Below, one piece after another: positions 1-5,102 of a DNA stretch of 5,247 nucleotides. Origin of the DNA: Fimbriimonadaceae bacterium. GTDB taxonomy: Bacteria > Armatimonadota > Fimbriimonadia > Fimbriimonadales > Fimbriimonadaceae. The translations under genes were made by a program, and so were the position numbers. The stretch is from contig JACMJO010000559.1 of the NCBI GenBank assembly GCA_014380605.1, positions 1-5,247 on the forward strand, read 5' to 3'. Below the pieces are notes generated by a model that saw nothing but the letters and a program-made list of their open reading frames with translations, did no database searches and was not told where the DNA came from. How positions within the stretch are numbered: the stretch's first letter is position 1; every line of letters begins with the position of its first letter.

Positions 1-850
1 CGATCAAAGCGCCGCTCATCAAAACAGTCGATATAACGGTCATCTTTTTCATGACAGTATTGAGGTTGTTGGAAACGGTTGAAAGGTGAACGTCGAGCGC
101 GGAGGTAAGAGTCTCTCGATTGATATCGGCAAGCTCGGCTAGGCGAAGCGTGTGGTCGTAGATGTCTTGAAAATAAACTCGAGAATCGGCGGGAACCAGG
201 ATGATATCACGCCTCAGCAAGCCGTTCATGATGTCTCGAACGGGAGTGATGTGCCGCCGAAGTTCGATGAGTCTTCTCTTAAGCCTCAGTAGGTTGCGCA
301 GGTTGGCATTGTCACCCTGGTAGATGTTGTCGATCAATTCATCGACGTCGTCCTCCATATTGTCCGCCACCACGTAATACTCGTCGACGATAGAGTCGAT
401 AACGGAGTGCATGAGTTCGACCGGCCTCTCACCCACTCGATCCGGATTCTTCTTCCATCGCTCGAACCAAGCGTCGATCAGAGGGATTTCCTCGCTCGCA
501 ATGGTGACTAACGACGACCTGGTCACGAAGAAACCAACCTCGACATACTTTTCCTGATCGTTCTCCGAAGTCACTTTCGATGCCGATAGAAAGAGATGGT
601 CGTCGTACTCGTGAAGGGTGGGGCGTTCGCTGTCGCTCAGAGAGTCTTCAACCGCTAGTTCGTGGAACCCTAAAGCGTGTTCAAGGTAGTGGCTGGCCTC
701 CTCCTTGCTGGAAAAGACGATGTGCAACCACGCTGTCTTGTTTGCGTTCTCAAAATCTGGGACCGCTTGGAGGGGGTCGGCGTACTCCTTGCACGATCCT
801 TCCTCTAGAACGCTCACGCGAAGGGTAAATGTTGCCGCCACGACGACCAT
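1..850 (-). CDS. corA: CorA-family Mg2+/divalent-cation transporter (3' end cut by window edge)
   Basis: Predicted inner-membrane channel for Mg2+ (or Co2+/Ni2+) of the CorA family, which works as a homopentamer with a large cytoplasmic funnel. From the ATG at 850, 283 codons are visible without a stop. The N-terminal alpha/beta domain shows the family pattern LAVEDSLSDSERPTLHEYDDHLFL (residues 65-88, broken here as LAVEDSLSD / ERPTLHEYDDHLFL). Then come LVTIASEEIP (114-123) and the long acidic and basic stalk helices (about 145-270). The stalk ends in NTVMKKMTVIS (264-274), the standard entry to transmembrane helix 1. The GMN selectivity motif and helix 2 should lie just beyond base 1. The start is uncertain: ATG 850 has no Shine-Dalgarno, GTG 886 would add 12 residues, and GTG 841 would suit a leaderless mRNA. 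The gene diverges from the thioredoxin-fold gene. Family assignment is firm; ion specificity is not known. Confidence 0.9.
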   Translation of the reverse strand, partial: MVVVAATFTLRVSVLEEGSCKEYADPLQAVPDFENANKTAWLHIVFSSKEEASHYLEHALGFHELAVEDSLSDSERPTLHEYDDHLFLSASKVTSENDQEKYVEVGFFVTRSSLVTIASEEIPLIDAWFERWKKNPDRVGERPVELMHSVIDSIVDEYYVVADNMEDDVDELIDNIYQGDNANLRNLLRLKRRLIELRRHITPVRDIMNGLLRRDIILVPADSRVYFQDIYDHTLRLAELADINRETLTSALDVHLSTVSNNLNTVMKKMTVISTVLMSGALI

Positions 851-854
851 TATA
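849..854 (-). promoter_or_regulatory. Candidate -10 element (TATAAT) for corA
   Basis: Read on the minus strand, 854-849 is a perfect TATAAT. No convincing -35 is seen 16-18 bases upstream. Transcription would start near 842, which is inside the annotated ATG (850) and one base before an in-frame GTG at 841-839. If this element is used, the mRNA would be leaderless and begin at that GTG. A longer 5' end from another promoter is equally possible. Confidence 0.35.
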
Positions 855-856
855 TT
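851..856 (+). promoter_or_regulatory. Candidate -10 element (TATATT) for the thioredoxin-fold gene
   Basis: Plus-strand TATATT at 851-856 overlaps the minus-strand TATAAT by four bases, so one AT-rich patch in GC-rich DNA could serve both directions. A start near 863 would give a leader of about 27 bases containing GGGAG (870-874) before the TTG at 890. The -35 region is poor; TTGCCG at 832-837 is too close for normal spacing. This is an inference from motif position only. Confidence 0.3.
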
Positions 857-889
857 GGGTCGGGCACTTGGGAGCCATAATTCCACGTA

Positions 890-1768
890 TTGAGTAACGG
901 TTTGACTCGATTGTCTTGGATGGCGCTGTTCCTAGTTGCGCTGTTGCAGATTGCAACAGCGACGGAAGTCTCGTGGGTTCGAGACTATCCCACCGCGCTC
1001 GCCAAAGCAAAGTCAAGCGACCGGTTGATGATGGTCTACATCTACTCGGACTGGTGCCCATATTGCAAGCAGCTCAATGCCGTAACTTACCCAGATCCCT
1101 TAGTCATCTCCAAGTCCCGGCAAGTAGTGCCTTTTCGAATCAATGCCGACAAGAAAGAAAACAAGCCACTCATCAAAAAATTTGGTTTGTTAGGCTTTCC
1201 AACCATCCTATTTATCGACAAGAATGAGCAAATTCAAGGCAAGATTCCGGGCTACGAAGGGCCAGAATCCTATGCCGCCGATATCGACAGATTCATTGCG
1301 TCTTATAAAGCCTCCCCCGCTATGAAATCAAGGCTAGCAAGAAATCCAAACGATAGCGAGGCGAACATCTGGATGGCCGCGCTTAAAGCTTGGCGCTCCG
1401 ACGTTGTAGGCGCCGAAGAGCACTTGGCCATTGGCCGTCGGGGGCGATACCGCGGCATTTGGTATGCGAGAGCTTTATGTGCCATCGGCGATATCCACCA
1501 GCTGGGAAATCGGGTTGACCGTGCGCTGCCGCTTTTCCGAGAAGCAGTTACTACCGCGAAAGACCGCTACGACATGGGCTACGCCAAGATTTCGATCATG
1601 TTCTGCCACAGCATGAAGGACGAGAAAGACCTAATGGTGGCGACCGCCAAAGAGATCATTGCATCCTCCACGATGCCGGAAGAGTATCGCGAGTCGGCGA
1701 AGTCTGTCCTTCGAAAGCTGGGAGTTCAGGTGTTCAACGGTTCTCACGGAAACAGGATTAACCCGTAG
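890..1768 (+). CDS. Exported thioredoxin-fold protein with C-terminal helical (TPR-like) region
   Basis: Predicted periplasmic or envelope thiol-disulfide protein of 292 residues. Residues 1-25 look like a signal peptide: arginine at 7, then the hydrophobic stretch MALFLVALLQIATA. There is no lipobox cysteine, so cleavage is probably near ATA-TEV. The thioredoxin domain spans about 28-140. Its redox site is DWCPYCK (54-60; Cys56 and Cys59), and the cis-proline is in GFPT (Pro104). Residues about 150-285 form a second, mostly helical region (NDSEANIWMAALKAW, RALPLFREAV, AKEIIASS) resembling two or three degenerate TPR units. The WCxxC pattern with a following lysine fits the thioredoxin_7 / DsbD-gamma-like group, which reduces or isomerises exported proteins. 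The TTG start at 890 keeps a charged n-region; ATG 920 would leave a minimal signal peptide. GGGAG lies 15 bases upstream, longer than usual. Substrate and redox direction are unknown. Confidence 0.85.
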   Translation: MSNGLTRLSWMALFLVALLQIATATEVSWVRDYPTALAKAKSSDRLMMVYIYSDWCPYCKQLNAVTYPDPLVISKSRQVVPFRINADKKENKPLIKKFGLLGFPTILFIDKNEQIQGKIPGYEGPESYAADIDRFIASYKASPAMKSRLARNPNDSEANIWMAALKAWRSDVVGAEEHLAIGRRGRYRGIWYARALCAIGDIHQLGNRVDRALPLFREAVTTAKDRYDMGYAKISIMFCHSMKDEKDLMVATAKEIIASSTMPEEYRESAKSVLRKLGVQVFNGSHGNRINP

Positions 1769-1836
1769 AGTCCGTTCCGCCTAGCTCGCCTTTATAGGCT
1801 CGACATGACCTTTGGCAACGTTCTTGCGGCTTAACC

Positions 1837-1845
1837 TGCCATACT
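1837..1845 (+). promoter_or_regulatory. Candidate extended -10 promoter of the helicase gene
   Basis: TGCCATACT combines the extended -10 dinucleotide TG (1837-1838) with a -10-like CATACT (1840-1845). Transcription would begin near 1852, directly before the leader hairpin that starts at 1853. The only -35-like match, TTGGCA at 1812-1817, is 22 bases away, which is too far; extended -10 promoters can work without one. The support is weak, and read-through from the upstream gene is the alternative. Confidence 0.3.
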
Positions 1846-1852
1846 TACTCCA

Positions 1853-1876
1853 GTCCCGGTTCACGGGGCGTTTTTT
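1853..1876 (+). promoter_or_regulatory. Hairpin plus T6 tract abutting the helicase start codon (attenuator or 5' leader element)
   Basis: GTCCCG (1853-1858) can pair with CGGGGC (1864-1869), including one T-G wobble, around a GTTCA loop. One G and then six T (1871-1876) follow, and the ATG is the next base. The shape is that of a short intrinsic terminator, but there is no room for a promoter after it, so every helicase transcript must contain it. The G-run at 1865-1868 is also the only Shine-Dalgarno-like stretch, 8 bases before the ATG, and it is hidden in the stem. It could be a weak terminator for the upstream gene, an attenuator, or a translation-control hairpin. Confidence 0.45.
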
Positions 1877-3496
1877 ATGCATCCCACACAATCACAGAAT
1901 TCCGCTTTCGCCTGCCTTGAGCTGTCACCAGAAATTAACCGCCAACTAGACAAGCTCGGCTTTATCACGCCAACCCCTATTCAGGCCGAAGCGATTCCCC
2001 ATGCCCTGGCGGGTCGAGATGTCGTAGGCATCGCGCAAACGGGCACCGGCAAGACCTTCGCATTTGGTCTGCCCATGATTCAAAAGCTTCTCAAAAACCA
2101 GGGCATGGCCCTGATCCTTGCTCCCACCCGAGAATTGGCCCTTCAAATCGAAGAAGAGCTGAAGAAGATTGGCGCCACTCTTGGCCTCAAGACCGCAGTT
2201 CTCATCGGGGGAGCTCCCATGAACAAGCAGGTTGGCGAACTTCGCCGACGGCCCCACGTCATCGTTGCGACTCCTGGGCGGCTTAAGGACCACCTTTACC
2301 AAAAGACGTGTACCTTGAGATTCGTCTCAATCGTTGTCCTCGATGAAGCAGATCGTATGTTCGACATGGGATTTGCCCCGGTCGTAAAGGAGATTCTCAA
2401 CCAGGTCCCTGCTGAGCGGCAAACGATGCTTTTCTCGGCGACAATGGGTCGCGAGGTATCGGAGCTTACGGCTCGGTATCTGAATAACCCGGTTCGAATC
2501 GAGATCGCTCCCGAAGGCACTCCTTCCGAGCTCGTCGAGCAAGAAGTCCACATCGTTCCTAAGGAAGGCAAGCCCGACCTCTTGGGCTCGGTTCTTTACG
2601 ACAATCACGGAACGGTCCTCGTCTTTTCTCGAACGCGCCACGGCGCGAAGAGGATTGCGCGGAACGTCCGCGAGATGGGCCACACCGCCGCTGAATTGCA
2701 CTCCGACCGAACCCTTGCCCAGCGCAAGGCGGCTCTTGCCGGATTCAAGTCGGGTATGTACCGCGTCTTGGTTGCCACAGACATCGCCGCTCGCGGCATC
2801 GACGTTAAGGAGATCGAGCTGGTCGTGAACTACGACCTTCCCGATTGTCTTGAGGATTATGTCCACCGCATCGGTAGAACTGGCCGTGCCGGTTCATCTG
2901 GTCGCGCGGTGAGTTTTGCCCAGCCAGACCAGCATAAGGATGTTCGCCAGATCGAAAGGCTGATCGGTAAATCCCTGGCGGTTGTCAGCGGATCGCTGCC
3001 TGCTTCCTCAATCAGGGCGTCGAGGCCCAGAACTGAAAGCCGGCCATCCCGGTCGGCGGATACGCGACCCTTCAATCGCGACCGTTCGCGACCGTCAGAT
3101 CGGCCCGTGAATCTGCCTGAGCGAACTGATCGGACCGAGACGGCTGATAGGACTGATAAGCCGAGTACGACGCCAGCAGACATTAAGCCGCGGAGGCAGA
3201 TCATCTTCACCCCCCGGGTTTCCAATTCGGTAGAGCCGACTCCGGCCGCTGAGCAGAAGCACCATCGACCCAAACCGACGGGGACGCCCAAGAAGTACCA
3301 AGCGGCCGAGAAAAAGCCTCGTTGGGTGCAGCGCACCCCAGCATCGGACACGGCTAGCAAGCCTCGCACGGACGGCCAATCGAGCCCACAAGCTCACCGG
3401 CCCGGAATCGGCGGCAACAATGGCAATCGAACCGATCGCCCTGCCTACGGTGGAGGCCGCTCCGGCCCCAAGCGTTTCGGCAAGCCACGTCGCTAA
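1877..3496 (+). CDS. rhlE: DEAD-box ATP-dependent RNA helicase, RhlE type, with long disordered basic tail
   Basis: ATP-dependent RNA duplex unwinding protein, 539 residues, cytoplasmic; relatives act in ribosome assembly, mRNA decay and cold adaptation. All core motifs are intact in order: Q motif with Phe10 and TPTPIQ (31-36), motif I AQTGTGKT (53-60), Ia PTRELALQ (83-90), Ib TPGR (132-135), II DEAD (156-159), III SAT (187-189), IV VLVFSRT (247-253), V VATDIAARGID (299-309) and VI HRIGRTGRAG (330-339). The two RecA-like domains end near residue 370. Residues 371-539 form a low-complexity tail rich in Arg, Pro, Ser, Thr and Asp, with repeated DR/DRT/DRP steps and a Gly-Arg-Lys end. Such tails bind RNA and drive condensation in relatives. 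ATG 1877 is the only start that keeps the Q motif. The assignment to RhlE rather than DeaD (CsdA) rests on the absence of a folded DbpA/DeaD RNA-binding domain. Confidence 0.95.
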   Translation: MHPTQSQNSAFACLELSPEINRQLDKLGFITPTPIQAEAIPHALAGRDVVGIAQTGTGKTFAFGLPMIQKLLKNQGMALILAPTRELALQIEEELKKIGATLGLKTAVLIGGAPMNKQVGELRRRPHVIVATPGRLKDHLYQKTCTLRFVSIVVLDEADRMFDMGFAPVVKEILNQVPAERQTMLFSATMGREVSELTARYLNNPVRIEIAPEGTPSELVEQEVHIVPKEGKPDLLGSVLYDNHGTVLVFSRTRHGAKRIARNVREMGHTAAELHSDRTLAQRKAALAGFKSGMYRVLVATDIAARGIDVKEIELVVNYDLPDCLEDYVHRIGRTGRAGSSGRAVSFAQPDQHKDVRQIERLIGKSLAVVSGSLPASSIRASRPRTESRPSRSADTRPFNRDRSRPSDRPVNLPERTDRTETADRTDKPSTTPADIKPRRQIIFTPRVSNSVEPTPAAEQKHHRPKPTGTPKKYQAAEKKPRWVQRTPASDTASKPRTDGQSSPQAHRPGIGGNNGNRTDRPAYGGGRSGPKRFGKPRR

Positions 3497-3512
3497 CTGA
3501 TCTGTCTTGACT

Positions 3513-3548
3513 AGAGCCCGCAAGCTATTGCTTGCGGGCTCTGTTTTT
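3513..3548 (+). terminator. Intrinsic terminator of the helicase gene
   Basis: A perfect 13-bp stem, AGAGCCCGCAAGC (3513-3525) with GCTTGCGGGCTCT (3530-3542), encloses a TATT loop. It is followed by G and five T (3544-3548). It lies 16 bases after the helicase stop codon. On the minus strand the stem is not followed by a T-run, so it should work mainly for the plus strand, although the stem could also slow polymerase coming from the converging gene pair. Confidence 0.92.
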
Positions 3549-3617
3549 GCCCAAGTTTCCATCCATTTTCCGGCTTAGGCTTGACTCCTGATTGGGCCGC
3601 AGGCTTGGAGTCTGCCT

Positions 3618-4058
3618 TTAGGCGATGATGCCCCATACGACAATGCTTCCGTATCCAAAGCACAGGAAAGCAAACAGGGCGTTCAGCAGCGCATGTCCGA
3701 TCTGCATGAACGGACCTTTCGGCCAATCGTCGCTCTTGAAGTAGAAGGCATCGGTCGCAATACGGGCGAGCCAAAAAAGGAAGATGGCCAGTGCCACGGC
3801 TAGCCCAGCGGAAGTTCCTGCAGCCAGGTCACCCCGGAGTGCAAAAGTAAGGATGGACCAAGTGACGATGGTGTAAACCGTGAAAGCGCCATAGGTCCAC
3901 ATCAGCTTTGCATTGAAAGGACCGAGCTTGGGCAGGTCCTCCTTCCACCTCAGGCGAGTTGGAACCTGAAAGCTGGCCAGCAGCACCAGGAGTTGGGCCG
4001 AAGCGAGGGCGGTGATCAGATTGTTGATGGCTACCGGTGGCTCGATCGATCTACGCAA
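3618..4058 (-). CDS. Small four-helix integral membrane protein, partner of the MBOAT gene
   Basis: I do not recognise a named family with certainty. The 146-residue protein has four hydrophobic segments at about 13-31, 54-74, 82-103 and 121-145. The first inter-helix loop is charged and amphipathic (RLRWKEDLPKLGPFNAKLMW, 35-54), and a second polar loop is at 105-117 (AFYFKSDDWPKGP). The pattern WKEDLxxLxPFNxKLxWTYG looks like a conserved signature; from memory, similar small proteins occur beside MBOAT genes in other bacteria. The start is TTG at 4058, in the same frame as the upstream gene and only one codon after its TAG stop. No good Shine-Dalgarno is present. Translation therefore probably depends on ribosomes finishing the MBOAT gene. 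It is likely a subunit or helper of that acyltransferase; this is inferred from context, and no catalytic residues are evident. Confidence 0.8.
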   Translation of the reverse strand: MRRSIEPPVAINNLITALASAQLLVLLASFQVPTRLRWKEDLPKLGPFNAKLMWTYGAFTVYTIVTWSILTFALRGDLAAGTSAGLAVALAIFLFWLARIATDAFYFKSDDWPKGPFMQIGHALLNALFAFLCFGYGSIVVWGIIA

Positions 4059-4061
4059 GCT

Positions 4062-4886
4062 CTAACTCGACTCTAATCGCGGCCAAACGCACACCTGGCG
4101 GAACGATCCATGGAACAGCAGTGGCAGTGGGGCTAAGACCACGGGGAGCGTCCAGATCGAACCACGGATGCGAAGTTGCTTTTCGACAAGGAAGAAGCAA
4201 GATTGGATGGCAAAGTAAACCATCGGGCCACCCCAACCAGCTCCCGCAGGAAAGCTAATCGCGAACTCGTGCAGCAAGCCAGAAATGAGAAAGACCCCGA
4301 CGACTGCAAATCGAATCCCAAAGCGGCTAAGTGCGGGCAGGAAGAAGAGCCGATCCATTTCCACGAACGGCCGATTCCATCTCCGGCTCCAGAAATCGGA
4401 TAGGGACTTGGCGCGAAGGGGCGAATCAAATAGCGGCTGGACCTTCCATCCGAAAGCCTGGGCAAGGCCGCTGAGCATGTCGGAGAATCCAAAGTGGATG
4501 GCGAAAAGGATGGCGGCGATGGCAAGCCAAGTGGAGAGATTTGAGCCCAGATCACGGGAGAACAGAGCGATGAACCCAAGGGCTAAGATGCCAACAATCA
4601 GCCGGGCGAGGCCATACCCGAAGCGCGGACCATCGGCGACCGGTACCTGTCGGGCGCATTGGAAAGGTCGAGGATCGATTCCTGGCCAAAGGAAGTAAGC
4701 AATGTTGGTTGGGCTGGGCTGCTTGAGAATGGCGGCGACCTTGAACGCCATGAATAGGACGATTGTCGATGCAAGTAGACGCTCAGTCGGTGATAGACGC
4801 TCCGAAAGAACCAAGCTACCTAGGATCACGGCCAGTGGGATCAAAAGCGCTACGGTTGATCTTCGGGTCGAGTTCTCGGCGATCAT
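4062..4886 (-). CDS. Wax-synthase-like membrane-bound O-acyltransferase (MBOAT_2 type)
   Basis: Predicted multi-pass acyltransferase of 274 residues that would move an acyl chain from a thioester donor to a hydroxyl acceptor at the inner membrane. About seven hydrophobic segments are visible (roughly 12-28, 36-54, 90-110, 118-137, 190-210, 219-236 and 245-262). The key family marks are YFLWPGIDPRPF (64-75), SLSDFWSRRWNRPF (161-174), which is the wax-synthase SLxDFWxRRWN signature, and SGLLHE (202-207), where His206 is the expected catalytic histidine. The C-terminus (PLLFHGSFRQVCVWPRLESS) resembles the normal family ending, so the stop looks genuine. ATG 4886 is preceded by GAGGA at 4895-4899, 8 bases upstream, the best ribosome site in the window. 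It is followed immediately by a small membrane protein gene. The true substrate (fatty alcohol, sugar, lipid or other) cannot be read from sequence. Confidence 0.85.
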   Translation of the reverse strand: MIAENSTRRSTVALLIPLAVILGSLVLSERLSPTERLLASTIVLFMAFKVAAILKQPSPTNIAYFLWPGIDPRPFQCARQVPVADGPRFGYGLARLIVGILALGFIALFSRDLGSNLSTWLAIAAILFAIHFGFSDMLSGLAQAFGWKVQPLFDSPLRAKSLSDFWSRRWNRPFVEMDRLFFLPALSRFGIRFAVVGVFLISGLLHEFAISFPAGAGWGGPMVYFAIQSCFFLVEKQLRIRGSIWTLPVVLAPLPLLFHGSFRQVCVWPRLESS

Positions 4887-4894
4887 CTACATAA

Positions 4895-4899
4895 TCCTC
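4895..4899 (-). promoter_or_regulatory. Ribosome binding site of the MBOAT gene
   Basis: On the minus strand GAGGA (4899-4895) lies 8 bases before ATG 4886. It fixes this start and shows that the organism uses Shine-Dalgarno pairing for at least some genes, in contrast to the weak sites of the other genes here. Confidence 0.75.
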
Positions 4900-4905
4900 G
4901 GTTGT

Positions 4906-4911
4906 ATTGTA
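4906..4911 (-). promoter_or_regulatory. Possible -10 element upstream of the MBOAT pair
   Basis: Minus-strand TACAAT (4911-4906) matches five of six consensus -10 bases and sits in an AT-rich patch (4911-4950). The implied start near 4899 falls at the ribosome site, giving a very short leader, and no clear -35 is present. It is offered as a weak candidate; a promoter somewhat further upstream in the same AT-rich patch is possible. Confidence 0.25.
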
Positions 4912-5033
4912 GCGTACTTTCAGAAATAATTGAAAGTTAGAAAACATGGATGTCTTTGTCTCACTGTTGGTGTGAATCCAGTGGGTTTTGATCCTCGAGC
5001 CAAGAGCCCAGCTGAACCGACCTCCACCCCTAG

Positions 5034-5100
5034 CCCCCTCCTCCATTTCCCAGGGAAACTCAGGCGGGCCCAGTTAGTAGCCGTGAAATGGAGGAGGGGG
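5034..5100. repeat. Perfect 16-bp inverted repeat with 35-base loop after uvrB
   Basis: CCCCCTCCTCCATTTC (5034-5049) is exactly complementary to GAAATGGAGGAGGGGG (5085-5100), with 35 bases between the arms. On the minus strand the first arm begins 2 bases after the uvrB stop codon, so uvrB mRNA would carry a long 3' hairpin. No T-run follows the second arm on either strand, so it is not a standard intrinsic terminator. The left arm continues a pyrimidine-rich tract from about 5021. The remaining part of this 216-base gap (4887-5033) contains no ORF or RNA gene that I can support. Confidence 0.85.
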
Positions 5101-5102
5101 AA

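Noticed and set aside
580..1061. Small open frames over corA and across the corA/thioredoxin gap on both strands
   Set aside because: They overlap two well-supported genes in other frames and give compositionally odd products.
1786..1804. Short hairpin GCC-TTTATA-GGC after the thioredoxin gene, considered as a terminator
   Set aside because: Three to four pairs only and no T-run.
2327..2866. Long minus-strand open frame (179 codons) opposite the helicase
   Set aside because: It is antisense to the conserved RecA domains, its product has no recognisable motif, and it has no ribosome site. It is a by-product of GC-biased codon use in the helicase.
2857..3562. Two overlapping minus-strand open frames opposite the helicase tail and terminator
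   Set aside because: Low-complexity reverse reading of the Arg/Pro-rich tail; one runs through the strong terminator. No family resemblance.
3583..3612. Inverted repeat GACTCC / GGAGTC after the small membrane protein gene, considered as its terminator
   Set aside because: Only 6 bp with an 18-base loop and no T-run on the minus strand; too weak to call.
4285..4698. Plus-strand open frame of 137 codons opposite the MBOAT gene
   Set aside because: Fully antisense to a gene with clear motifs; the product is Arg/Ser/Pro-rich with no domain.
4816..5046. Minus-strand open frame of 76 codons between uvrB and the MBOAT gene
   Set aside because: It starts inside the inverted repeat, overlaps the MBOAT start in another frame, and has no family-like sequence.
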